Shown here in pieces: positions 39,859 through 47,983 of a stretch of 64,000 nucleotides of DNA. The notes under the pieces were generated by a model. The model saw nothing but the letters and a program-made list of their open reading frames with translations, made no database searches and was not told where the DNA came from. Both the position numbers and the translations under genes were made by a program. The DNA is from Parabacteroides sp. AM08-6 (lineage in GTDB: Bacteria; Bacteroidota; Bacteroidia; Bacteroidales; Tannerellaceae): NCBI RefSeq assembly GCF_003473295.1, contig NZ_QRMP01000001.1, forward strand, positions 310,001-374,000, read 5' to 3'. The stretch's first letter is position 1. Each line of letters starts with the position of its first letter.

Positions 39859-40246
39859 CCTTTACTTCTTTTGGTTCTTCCGGTTTACCCATTTCCTTTT
39901 CGAGTGTGTCTTTCAAGACCTTCAAAGGATCTTTCGATATGACCAATTCCCTGGGTTTTCCATCAGCCGTAAGCAATAACAGTTTTTGCTTCGGCAAATT
40001 AATTTGCAAAATATGGTTCTTATTAATGATATGGCTTTTGCCTACACGCATAAGTATCGCATTACATCCGGCCACTTGTCTTTCCAAAATTTCTTCGATT
40101 TTTCCTATATTTATTGCAAACGTAAATTGAATCCCGTTGGATAACAACAATCTGGTATAATTTCTGTCGGCTTCAAAATATAGGATTTGCCCTATTTTGA
40201 TACGCAACAACTCATCTCTTGTCTTAATTATTAAATACCGCTCCAT
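39848..40246 (-). CDS. LytTR-domain DNA-binding regulator (no receiver domain)
   Basis: Start taken at ATG 40246 (MERYLIIKTRDELLRI), since a promoter-like box overlaps the region of a more upstream ATG at 40291. The 132-residue protein is a stand-alone LytTR domain (ILYFEADRNYTRLLLSNG, MRVGKSHIINKNHILQINLP) with a charged C-terminal tail rich in Glu, Lys and Pro. LytTR proteins bind direct repeats in promoters and usually carry a receiver; this one has none and must receive its signal another way. It heads the FHA/PP2C/kinase cluster and overlaps the FHA membrane protein gene by 11 bp. Confidence 0.88.
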   Translation of the reverse strand: MERYLIIKTRDELLRIKIGQILYFEADRNYTRLLLSNGIQFTFAINIGKIEEILERQVAGCNAILMRVGKSHIINKNHILQINLPKQKLLLLTADGKPRELVISKDPLKVLKDTLEKEMGKPEEPKEVKDGN

Positions 40247-40280
40247 ACGTAGATATTGTTTTTTTGTTTCTCTTTCAAAA

Positions 40281-40288
40281 CAAATATA
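40281..40288 (-). promoter_or_regulatory. -7 box of the LytTR-FHA unit
   Basis: On the minus strand TATATTTG is an exact TAnnTTTG match. Transcription would start near 40274, downstream of ATG 40291, which supports ATG 40246 as the LytTR start. The -33 element is not recognisable. Confidence 0.55.
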
Positions 40289-40359
40289 CATGATTTTATC
40301 TTTAAACCGAATACTTTTTATAAAGAATTTACCCTTTTAACAGAAAAGAGAGATATCTA

Positions 40360-40400
40360 AAAAGCCAAAAGAAGGATTCCCTATTAAGGAAATCCTTCTT
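40360..40400 (-). terminator. Terminator of ppdK
   Basis: Read on the minus strand, AAGAAGGATT pairs with AATCCTTCTT around a loop of about 12 nt and is followed by a T-rich tract (TTGGCTTTTT). It lies 32 bp after the ppdK stop. Confidence 0.7.
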
Positions 40401-40431
40401 AAGTAGCTTAAATTCTTATTATTATCGGGAA

Positions 40432-43158
40432 TCAATCTTCAATCGCTGCCTGGGCTGCCGCTATACGTGCGATAGGCACGCGGAACGGGGAGCAGGATAC
40501 GTAATTCAGGCCAACTTTATGGCAGAATTTAACAGAAGAAGGTTCACCGCCATGTTCACCGCAAATACCGCATTTCAAATCCGGACGGACCTTACGACCT
40601 TTTTCCGTAGCCATACGGATTAACTGGCCGACACCATTCTGATCTAAAACTTGGAAGGGGTCTACTTTCAGGATTTTCTTTTCCAGATAAACCGGCAAGA
40701 AAGAAGCAATATCGTCACGCGAGTAACCGAATGTCATCTGTGTCAAGTCATTTGTCCCGAACGAGAAGAACTCTGCTGAAGAAGCGATACGGTCGGCAGT
40801 CAAAGCCGCACGAGGAATTTCAATCATTGTACCAATCTTAAAATCAATCTTGTCGCCCATTTCGTCGAATAATTCCTTGGCTGCCTTACGGATAACCTTT
40901 TCCTGTTCTTGGAATTCATACAAAATACCGGTCAGCGGAACCATAATTTCCGGTTTGGCTTCCACACCTTCTTTCTTCAATTCCAATGCTGCTCCCAAAA
41001 TAGCACGTGTCTGCATTTCTGTAATTTCCGGATAAGTATTACCCAAGCGGCAACCACGATGGCCCAGCATCGGGTTATGTTCGCAAAGCGATTCTACACG
41101 CTTTTGGATTTCTTTCACAGACACACCCATTGCTTCAGCCATCTCTTCCTGACCTTTCAAGTCGTGAGGAACGAACTCATGCAAAGGAGGATCGAGTAAA
41201 CGTACAGTTACAGGACATCCGGCCATTGCCTTGAATATACCCTTAAAGTCTTCTTTCTGATAAGGTAAAATTTTTGCCAATGCCAATTTGCGACCTTCCG
41301 CATTTTCTGCCAAAATCATCTCACGCATGGCCTTAATTTTCTCACCTTCGAAAAACATATGTTCCGTACGGCACAGTCCGATGCCCACAGCACCAAAACC
41401 ACGGGCGATAGCAGCATCATGAGGAGTATCCGCATTTGTACGAACCTGTAATTTGGTATATTTATCTGCCAACTTCATCAATTCGGCAAAATCACCGGAC
41501 AATTCGGCGGCACGGGTTTCAACCTGGCCGACATAAACTTCACCGGTCGTACCGTTTATAGAAAGATAATCACCTTCTTTCAATGTAACTCCGTCAACAT
41601 CCACCGTTTTATTCTTATAATCGATTTCCAAAGCACCGGCACCGGATACACAACATTTACCCATACCACGAGCCACAACCGCAGCATGAGAAGTCATACC
41701 TCCGCGGGCAGTCAGAATACCTTCGGCTACAGCCATACCGGCCAAATCTTCCGGAGAAGTTTCAATACGCACCATCACGACTTTCTTTCCGTCGGCATGC
41801 CATTTGGCGGCATCATCAGCGAAAAATACAATCTGTCCGGTAGCAGCTCCCGGAGATGCGGGAAGACCTTTTACCCAAACTTTCGCATTTTTCTGAGCTT
41901 GTTTGTCGAATACCGGATGAAGCAGTTCGTCCAATTTGTTCGGCTCGATGCGCTGCAAGGCCTTTTTCTCATCAATCATACCCTGGCGGAGCAAATCCAT
42001 GGCAATCTTAACCATCGCCGCACCGGTACGTTTTCCGTTACGGGTTTGCAGGAACCACAATTTACCTTCCTGAACCGTGAATTCCATATCCTGCATATCG
42101 CAATAGTGGTTTTCCAGCTTCGTCTGGATAGCATCCAACTGTTTGTAGATTTCCGGCATTGCTTCTTCCATGGACGGATATTTCGCTATACGTTCTTCTT
42201 CCGGAATACCGGCACGTTCAGCCCAGCGCTGAGAACCGATTTTTGTAATCTGCTGCGGAGTACGGATACCGGCTACCACATCTTCACCCTGTGCATTAAT
42301 CAGGTATTCACCATTAAACAAGTCTTCACCGTTTCCTGCATCGCGGGAGAAGCAAACACCTGTAGCGGAAGTTTCACCCATATTTCCGAATACCATTGCC
42401 TGGACAGATACGGCCGTACCCCATTCGGCAGGAATACCTTCCATTTTACGATAGAGGATAGCACGTTCGTTCATCCAGCTATCAAATACGGCACAAATAG
42501 CACCCCAAAGCTGTTCGTAAGCAGAAGTCGGGAAATCACGACCGGTTTGCGCCTTAACGGCTGCTTTAAATTTAGCAACCAATGTTTTCAGGTCGTCAAC
42601 ATCCAGTTCGTTATCCAGTTTCACACCTTTTGCTTTCTTCACCTCTTCAATGATTGCTTCAAACGGGTCGATATCCTCCTTGTTGGTCGGTTTCATGCCT
42701 AGCACTACGTCGCCATACATCTGAACAAAACGACGATAAGAATCCCATGCGAAACGCGGGTTATTCGTCTTAATGCTCAAACCTTCCACCACTTCGTCAT
42801 TCAATCCCAGGTTCAGGATTGTATCCATCATACCCGGCATGGAAGCGCGGGCACCGGAACGTACAGATACCAATAGAGGGTTTGCCACATCTCCGAATTT
42901 GGAGTTCATCAGCTTTTCGATATTGCCTATAGCCTTCTCTACATCCGATTTCAGCAACTCAACCACTTTGTCTTTGCCTAAATCGTAATATTCGGAACAA
43001 ACTTCTGTGGTAATAGTGAAACCCGGAGGAACAGGAACACCTATTAAATTCATTTCAGCAAGGTTTGCACCTTTTCCACCCAGCAGATTTCTCATATCTG
43101 CTTTACCTTCGGCTTTTCCATCTCCGAACGTGTAAACTCTTTTTCTTTCCATTTCCAT
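40432..43158 (-). CDS. ppdK: Pyruvate, phosphate dikinase
   Basis: Start taken at ATG 43158 (MEMERKRVYTFGDGKAEGKA) rather than a TTG 21 bp upstream. The protein of about 908 residues interconverts pyruvate + ATP + phosphate with phosphoenolpyruvate + AMP + PPi. The N-terminal ATP-grasp domain opens with LLGGKGANLAEMN; the swivelling domain has the phosphorylated His in GGMTSHAAVVARGMGKCC (about residue 490); the C-terminal PEP-binding TIM barrel ends with KCGICGEHGGEPSSV. It is a cytoplasmic homodimer, usual in anaerobes for PPi-linked glycolysis. It has its own promoter and terminator. Confidence 0.96.
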   Translation of the reverse strand: MEMERKRVYTFGDGKAEGKADMRNLLGGKGANLAEMNLIGVPVPPGFTITTEVCSEYYDLGKDKVVELLKSDVEKAIGNIEKLMNSKFGDVANPLLVSVRSGARASMPGMMDTILNLGLNDEVVEGLSIKTNNPRFAWDSYRRFVQMYGDVVLGMKPTNKEDIDPFEAIIEEVKKAKGVKLDNELDVDDLKTLVAKFKAAVKAQTGRDFPTSAYEQLWGAICAVFDSWMNERAILYRKMEGIPAEWGTAVSVQAMVFGNMGETSATGVCFSRDAGNGEDLFNGEYLINAQGEDVVAGIRTPQQITKIGSQRWAERAGIPEEERIAKYPSMEEAMPEIYKQLDAIQTKLENHYCDMQDMEFTVQEGKLWFLQTRNGKRTGAAMVKIAMDLLRQGMIDEKKALQRIEPNKLDELLHPVFDKQAQKNAKVWVKGLPASPGAATGQIVFFADDAAKWHADGKKVVMVRIETSPEDLAGMAVAEGILTARGGMTSHAAVVARGMGKCCVSGAGALEIDYKNKTVDVDGVTLKEGDYLSINGTTGEVYVGQVETRAAELSGDFAELMKLADKYTKLQVRTNADTPHDAAIARGFGAVGIGLCRTEHMFFEGEKIKAMREMILAENAEGRKLALAKILPYQKEDFKGIFKAMAGCPVTVRLLDPPLHEFVPHDLKGQEEMAEAMGVSVKEIQKRVESLCEHNPMLGHRGCRLGNTYPEITEMQTRAILGAALELKKEGVEAKPEIMVPLTGILYEFQEQEKVIRKAAKELFDEMGDKIDFKIGTMIEIPRAALTADRIASSAEFFSFGTNDLTQMTFGYSRDDIASFLPVYLEKKILKVDPFQVLDQNGVGQLIRMATEKGRKVRPDLKCGICGEHGGEPSSVKFCHKVGLNYVSCSPFRVPIARIAAAQAAIED

Positions 43159-43234
43159 ATTCGACAGTAATTTATTCAAGTGTCATTATTCGTATTTTCA
43201 ATGTCAATTTTGCAATGTAGAGATTGCAATGCTG

Positions 43235-43242
43235 CAAATATA
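43235..43242 (-). promoter_or_regulatory. -7 box of ppdK, in the divergent ppdK/rlmD gap
   Basis: On the minus strand TATATTTG fits the consensus and leaves a leader of about 70 nt. The gap 43159-43514 (356 bp) also holds two + strand candidates for rlmD: TATATTTG at 43330-43337 and TATTTTTG at 43479-43486, the second leaving a 20-nt leader. A pyrimidine-rich stretch lies at 43380-43450. No gene was seen. Confidence 0.5.
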
Positions 43243-43514
43243 TTGTATTTACGGCTTGTTGATACAATTGAGGTTAAATATTTTTACATGTTTTATAACC
43301 ATTCTTTACTTTAGTATCAAATTAATAAGTATATTTGCGTGGCGAAAATTTTAAAAGAGAGATTTCTTATGATTTAACAACGATTTTTCCCGGAAACTCC
43401 CGCTCCTTGATTCTCCTTTCCCACAGGCAACTCTCCTCCTCTACCCGGCAAACATTTTTTATTTAAAAGAATTGTCTGTATTTTTGCCTCACAAAAATTT
43501 AAATATCAACGACA

Positions 43515-44927
43515 TTGGCAAGAAATAAAAAGCAATTACCTTTATTGGAAAAGGTAACGATAACGGATGTGGCCGCCGAAGGCAAGGCTATCGCAAGAGT
43601 GAACGATATGGTAGTATTTGTTCCCTATGTAGCTCCGGGTGATGTAGTGGACATTCAGTTAACCCGTAAGAAACACAGTTATGCCGAAGGTAAAGCCGTT
43701 TACTTCCATGAATATTCTCCCGAACGAACAACTCCTTTTTGTGAACATTTCGGTGTTTGCGGCGGTTGCAAATGGCAACATCTGCCTTATGAGGCGCAAA
43801 TCCGGCACAAGCAGAAGCAGGTGATAGATAACCTGACACGTATCGGGAAAATCGAAATGGAAGAAATTCTTCCTATTAAAGGTTCCGAACATACGACATT
43901 CTACCGGAACAAGTTGGAGTTTACTTTTTCCAATAAGAAATGGTTGACGGAAGACGAAGTCAAATCGGGAGCCAAATTCGACTGTATGAACGGAGTCGGT
44001 TTCCATATACCAGGCATGTTCGACAAAGTGCTGGATATAAATAAATGCTGGCTGCAAAACGATATTTCGAATCGTATCCGGCTATGTATCAAGGAATATT
44101 GCCTCACGCACGAAGGTTATCCGTTTTTCGACCTGCGCAATCAGGAAGGTTTTGTCCGTACTCTGATGGTCCGTACGGCATCTACCGGTGATTTGATGAT
44201 TGTCGTCGTGTTTTTCTATGAAGACAAAGAACGTCGTGAAGCCCTCCTTTCGCATGTGGCCGGACAATTCCCGGAAATCACCTCTTTATTATATGTAATC
44301 AACGAAAAATGCAATGATACGATTACGGACCAGGAAGTATTGACATTCTGTGGCAAAGACCATATAATAGAAGAGATGGAAGGATTGAAGTTTAAGGTCG
44401 GCCCGAAATCTTTCTATCAGACAAACAGCGAGCAGGCTTACGAATTATATAAAGTAGCCCGCGAATTTGCGGGATTGACCGGAAAGGAAATGGTGTACGA
44501 CCTGTATACCGGAACCGGAACAATTGCCAATTTCGTGTCCCGTCAAGCCAAAAAAGTAATCGGCATCGAATATGTACCCGAAGCCATTGAAGATGCGAAA
44601 GTCAATTCCGCCCTGAATAATATTGAGAACACCTTGTTTTATGCCGGAGATATGAAAGATATCCTGACACAAGACTTTATCAACCAACATGGTCGTCCGG
44701 ATGTTATTATCACGGACCCTCCACGTGCCGGCATGCACGATGATGTAATCAATACGCTCCTGTTTGCCGAGCCTGAACGCATCGTTTACGTAAGCTGCAA
44801 CCCGGCTACCCAAGCTCGCGACTTAAGTCTGTTGAGTGTAAAATATGCGGTAAGGAAGGTTCAACCGGTAGACATGTTCCCCCATACGCATCATGTGGAG
44901 AACGTCGTCCTGCTTCAAAAGAAATAA
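43515..44927 (+). CDS. rlmD: 23S rRNA (uracil-5-)-methyltransferase RlmD-type
   Basis: The 470-residue SAM-dependent enzyme starts at TTG 43515; no ATG is available at the expected place. An N-terminal TRAM domain (about 8-65) binds RNA, the [4Fe-4S] ligands are in FCEHFGVCGGCKWQH, the SAM motif is VYDLYTGTGTIANFV, and the catalytic Cys lies in IVYVSCNPATQARDL. RlmD methylates U1939 of 23S rRNA; the close relatives RlmCD and TrmA cannot be fully excluded. It is a single gene followed by the transglycosylase after 31 bp. Confidence 0.9.
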   Translation: MARNKKQLPLLEKVTITDVAAEGKAIARVNDMVVFVPYVAPGDVVDIQLTRKKHSYAEGKAVYFHEYSPERTTPFCEHFGVCGGCKWQHLPYEAQIRHKQKQVIDNLTRIGKIEMEEILPIKGSEHTTFYRNKLEFTFSNKKWLTEDEVKSGAKFDCMNGVGFHIPGMFDKVLDINKCWLQNDISNRIRLCIKEYCLTHEGYPFFDLRNQEGFVRTLMVRTASTGDLMIVVVFFYEDKERREALLSHVAGQFPEITSLLYVINEKCNDTITDQEVLTFCGKDHIIEEMEGLKFKVGPKSFYQTNSEQAYELYKVAREFAGLTGKEMVYDLYTGTGTIANFVSRQAKKVIGIEYVPEAIEDAKVNSALNNIENTLFYAGDMKDILTQDFINQHGRPDVIITDPPRAGMHDDVINTLLFAEPERIVYVSCNPATQARDLSLLSVKYAVRKVQPVDMFPHTHHVENVVLLQKK

Positions 44928-44958
44928 GATGAAAACAAAAGCATAAAAAGCTATCAAA

Positions 44959-46359
44959 ATGAATAAGAACATCATCCCTTTCTTTCTGCTGTTTCTTCTT
45001 TTATCCGGTTGTACCCCCCATAAAAAGGAAACCCGGGAAAGGGATGATGTGACAATGGACTTGCCCCAACTGAAAGCAGCAGGCGAAATCACGGCCGTGA
45101 CCCTTTACAGCTCAACTTCATACTTCCAATATAAGATGCAGCCTATGGGGTACGAATATGATTTGATTAAAGACTTTGCACGTTCGGAAGGCCTGAAATT
45201 AAACATTAAAGTCGCAGAAAACCCGACTCGCCTGATAGAAATGCTCGAAGCCGGAGAAGCTGATGTCGTGGCCTACCCCATCCAAATCAACACCAAACTG
45301 AAAGACCGGGTTCTTTATTGCGGACGCGAAGAGCAAGATTGCCAGGTTTTGGTTCAACAGGCCAATAAAGGCGATACCATTATTAAGGATGTAACGCAGC
45401 TGATTGATAAAGAGGTTTATGTAAAACCCGGAACCAAGTATTTCGAGCGGTTGAAAAACCTGGACACCGAACTGGGCGGCGGCATCAAAATCCATGAGGT
45501 AGAACAGGATTCTATTACAACCGAAGATTTGATTGGCATGGTTTCGCAAGGTCAAATCCTTTATACAGTCAGCGATGAAAACATCGCACGCCTGAACAAA
45601 ACTTATTTCTGGAATATCAACGTGGCCTTAAAAATAAGTTTCCTGCAACGTTCTTCCTGGGTGGTACGCAAGACCAGCCCCAAGCTGGCTGAAGCTATCA
45701 ATACCTGGGTTTCCGATAAAGCCGGGACACACGTCTACAAAGCTGTCACGAAAAGATATTTCGAACTGAGTAAACAGCCTTTCAGTATCGAGATGCCGGA
45801 AATAAAAAACGGACATATTTCTCCTTACGATGACTTATTCCGTAAACATGCTAAAAATATCGGTTGGGACTGGCAACTGTTAGCATCCATAGGCTATCAG
45901 GAATCACGCTTCAATCCGAATGTCGTATCGTGGGCCGGAGCAGAAGGACTGATGGGCATCATGCCAAATACGGCCAAGGCATTGGGCGTCACCCCCCACG
46001 AATTGAAAGACCCGGACACCGGTATCCGTACCGGTGTGGACTGCCTGCGACGGTTTCGTCAGGGTTTCAACAAAGTGACAGACCCGACAGAAAAGATTAA
46101 ATTTACACTGGCCGCCTACAACGCTGGTATCGGGCATATTTATGATGCCCAGCGCCTGGCCGAGAAATATGGGAAAAACCCGAATGTATGGGACGATAAT
46201 GTAGCCGAATATATTCGCCTGAAGAATGATCCGGTATACTACAACGATCCGGTTTGTAAACACGGATACTTACGCGGTTCGGAAACATATAATTATGTAC
46301 GTGAGGTCATGGAACGATATAAATATTACGAAGAAAAAACCGGACACAAAAAATCCTGA
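44959..46359 (+). CDS. mltF: MltF-like membrane-bound lytic transglycosylase
   Basis: The 466-residue lipoprotein (lipobox LSGC, Cys18) has an N-terminal periplasmic solute-binding-protein-like domain (about 45-270, LKAAGEITAVTLYSSTSYF, YEYDLIKDFAR) and a C-terminal goose-type lysozyme/SLT domain with catalytic Glu315 (ASIGYQESRFNP), GLMGIMP and AAYNAGIGHI. This two-domain layout is that of MltF, which cleaves peptidoglycan to 1,6-anhydro products and is controlled by muropeptides binding its sensor domain. It ends 4 bp before the convergent HATPase gene. Confidence 0.93.
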   Translation: MNKNIIPFFLLFLLLSGCTPHKKETRERDDVTMDLPQLKAAGEITAVTLYSSTSYFQYKMQPMGYEYDLIKDFARSEGLKLNIKVAENPTRLIEMLEAGEADVVAYPIQINTKLKDRVLYCGREEQDCQVLVQQANKGDTIIKDVTQLIDKEVYVKPGTKYFERLKNLDTELGGGIKIHEVEQDSITTEDLIGMVSQGQILYTVSDENIARLNKTYFWNINVALKISFLQRSSWVVRKTSPKLAEAINTWVSDKAGTHVYKAVTKRYFELSKQPFSIEMPEIKNGHISPYDDLFRKHAKNIGWDWQLLASIGYQESRFNPNVVSWAGAEGLMGIMPNTAKALGVTPHELKDPDTGIRTGVDCLRRFRQGFNKVTDPTEKIKFTLAAYNAGIGHIYDAQRLAEKYGKNPNVWDDNVAEYIRLKNDPVYYNDPVCKHGYLRGSETYNYVREVMERYKYYEEKTGHKKS

Positions 46360-46363
46360 CAAC

Positions 46364-46891
46364 TTATTTCCCAATATTCCCGCTTATCATCTCTTTCAGC
46401 AATAACATGACTTTCGGATGGCTTACCGGTATTCCGTACATCACTTCCCGGACAGCCTCCGTACTGATTGCATACGAATAGTCATCAGACAAATAGGAAA
46501 AACGGAGATTTATTTCCGGATTACCGGAGATTAGGAGTGCAATCGTTTCAGGTAAATCCCCCCACGGCGGACAATCGATATGAGAGGCATTAAAACAAGC
46601 TGTCACTATCGTTCCCTTCCCCGGTTCAGACTGAATCGAAACCGTTCCGCCTGTCTGTTCGGCATTTTGTATCAGAAAAGGAAGCCCCAACCCCACTTTG
46701 CGGGTAGTACGGGTGGTATAAAAAGGATTTGTAACCCTCGCCAATGTTTCTTTATCCATCCCGCAACCATCATCAGAAACACGTATCATTATACGGTCAA
46801 CCTTTTCTTCAATCGATATTTCGATATCGGAAGCCCCGGCACGTACGCTGTTTCCGGCAATATCCGTGATATGAAAAGATAAATTATTCAT
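46364..46891 (-). CDS. Orphan HATPase (GHKL ATP-binding) protein
   Basis: The 175-residue protein consists of a single HATPase domain: N box ITDIAGNSVRAGASDIEI, G1 DDGCGMD, F box NPFYTTRTTRKVGLGLPF and SEPGKGTIVT, followed by a 60-residue tail of unknown fold. It has no HisKA, receiver or membrane helix, so it cannot be a conventional sensor kinase. Similar small ATPases are encoded inside [FeFe]-hydrogenase gene clusters of clostridia and Thermotogales (from general knowledge); here the hydrogenase operon is about 15 kb away. Function unknown; an anti-sigma-like or switch kinase is possible. Confidence 0.82.
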   Translation of the reverse strand: MNNLSFHITDIAGNSVRAGASDIEISIEEKVDRIMIRVSDDGCGMDKETLARVTNPFYTTRTTRKVGLGLPFLIQNAEQTGGTVSIQSEPGKGTIVTACFNASHIDCPPWGDLPETIALLISGNPEINLRFSYLSDDYSYAISTEAVREVMYGIPVSHPKVMLLLKEMISGNIGK

Positions 46892-46934
46892 ACTTGCTCA
46901 TTCTTTTTCTTATTTTGCAAATATGGGAATTTAT

Positions 46935-46942
46935 TATTTTTG
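46935..46942 (+). promoter_or_regulatory. Candidate -7 box ahead of the frameshifted small gene
   Basis: TATTTTTG followed by CAGC fits the -7 consensus, 14 bp upstream of the ATG at 46956. It suggests that the small gene was, or is, expressed. Confidence 0.45.
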
Positions 46943-46955
46943 CAGCATAATATAA

Positions 46956-47230
46956 ATGAAAATATTCAAGAATGGACAACAGAAACAATTCAGTTTCCGC
47001 GCACTCCTCCCCGACGGACAAGTACTGGTTTGCCTCGGTGACGAACCATATAATGAAGTTTGCAGAAAGTATGTCGTTCCTTGCGATTGGCTTCTATCTG
47101 AGCTTTTTGCCTTTATGCAGAAAAAGAAATTTTCAAACCATACGAAAAGCATCACAGTACTGTCTTGGATGCCGGCAAACTGGCAAAACAATTAGATGTC
47201 CCGGACGACTTGGAGAAAATAAAGCTGTAA
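46956..47230 (+). pseudogene. Small hypothetical gene with an apparent frameshift
   Basis: The frame from ATG 46956 (MKIFKNGQQKQFSFRALLPD) reads sensibly for about 57 codons to FAFMQKK, then turns into unlikely sequence. From 47126 another frame continues with credible protein (EIFKPYEKHHSTVLDAGKLA, KQLDVPDDLEKIKL) to a stop at 47228-47230. One missing base in the AAAAAG tract at 47121-47126 joins both into a single protein of about 92 residues. No family was recognised. Possible explanations are a real null mutation, a read error, or programmed -1 slippage; the G-AAA-AAG site is a poor slippery heptamer. Confidence 0.6.
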
Positions 47231-47296
47231 CCACATAAAATCCATCCCAATCTTTCCCCGATTCACTACCGACGTATTTGCAATTTTCATGGCAGC

Positions 47297-47390
47297 TATT
47301 TTAATGTTGATAACCGTCGGCCAGCTGGCTGATAATTATGAGCCACCTGGCTGACGGTTATGAGCCACCTGGCCGATAATTATCAGCCAG
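47297..47390. repeat. 22-bp tandem repeat with internal inverted repeats
   Basis: Three consecutive 22-bp units start at 47319, 47341 and 47363 (core GCCACCTGGCTGA or GGCCAGCTGGCTGA, then TAATTATG or CGGTTATG), with a degenerate fourth upstream (TGATAACCGTC at 47308-47318) and a partial fifth (AGCCAG, 47385-47390). CTGGCTGATAATTAT (47325-47339) and ATAATTATCAGCCAG (47376-47390) are perfect 15-bp inverted repeats. It lies in the 265-bp gap ahead of the propeller lipoprotein cluster. No spacers are present, so it is not a CRISPR array. Confidence 0.8.
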
Positions 47391-47440
47391 TAAAAATGTA
47401 GGCAACAAATCAACAAAAGATAGGGAAAAAATATTGGTGC

Positions 47441-47501
47441 TTTAGGACGTTTTCCACAGAAAATACCTATATTGCCGTCCAAATGCTGAGACACCATGAA
47501 A
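47441..47501 (+). promoter_or_regulatory. Duplicated promoter/leader element, copy 1
   Basis: About 60 bp from TTTAGGAC through TTTTCCACAGAAAATACC, TATATTGCCGTCCAAATGC and CTGA to ACCATGAAAA are almost identical to 49294-49355. TATATTGC (47468-47475) may be a variant -7 element, giving a leader of about 15-20 nt before the ATG at 47496. Confidence 0.65.
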
Positions 47502-47960
47502 ATACTTGCTTCCATATTGTTGGGGATTACTTTATTTACTCTATTAGCTTGTCACCGGACAGAATCTCGGCAGCAGCCCCTTTTGCAAGCAAAGAATTTG
47601 ATGAAGGAACATCCGGACAGTGCACAAATATTGTTGGAAACAATACCTTCCCCGGAAAAGTTACCTATAGAAGAATATGCTACTTGGTGCTTGTTAGTGA
47701 CGCAAGCGCAAAATAAAAATTACGTGAAGTGCATGTCTGATTCTGTGATTAATATAGCGGTTGAGTATTTTGGAAAAATAAAAAATCCGCTACATTATGC
47801 GAAAGCACTATATTATATAGGAAGAGCTTACGGAATGCAAAAAGACTGGCAAAGAGCAATTGAATTCTATAAAAAAGGTGAAGATATTGCCTTATTGATA
47901 AACGACAAATCAGCATTATCTCTGTCATTAAGTGAATGTGCGACTATTTATAAGCAGTAA
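47496..47960 (+). pseudogene. Truncated TPR lipoprotein
   Basis: The 154-residue product has a lipoprotein leader (ILLGITLFTLLACHRTES, Cys19) and two or three TPR-like helices (PLHYAKALYYIGRAYGMQKD, WQRAIEFYKKGEDIALLIND). It matches the N-terminus of the 500-600-residue TPR proteins of Bacteroidales that continue with more TPRs, a membrane helix and a helix-turn-helix domain, but stops at SECATIYKQ. The missing part is not found downstream; the propeller lipoprotein gene begins 23 bp later. It could be a working short lipoprotein, but truncation by recombination is more likely. Confidence 0.65.
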
Positions 47961-47983
47961 ACGTAATATTAAAAGGGAAGTAT

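Noticed and set aside
34644..40246. Type VI secretion regulatory region
   Set aside because: Kinase, PP2C and FHA genes occur in T6SS loci, but no sheath, baseplate, Hcp or ATPase gene is present within the window.
41686..42702. A 338-codon open frame on the + strand opposite ppdK
   Set aside because: It is an antisense shadow of the codon pattern of ppdK, with no promoter, no recognisable domain and an amino acid composition typical of such shadows.
46972..47238. An 88-codon frame overlapping the frameshifted small gene
   Set aside because: Its product is rich in Cys, Arg and Ser with no protein-like pattern; the two-frame reading (46956-47230) is far more credible.
47297..47390. CRISPR array
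   Set aside because: The 22-bp units follow each other without spacers and no cas gene is nearby.
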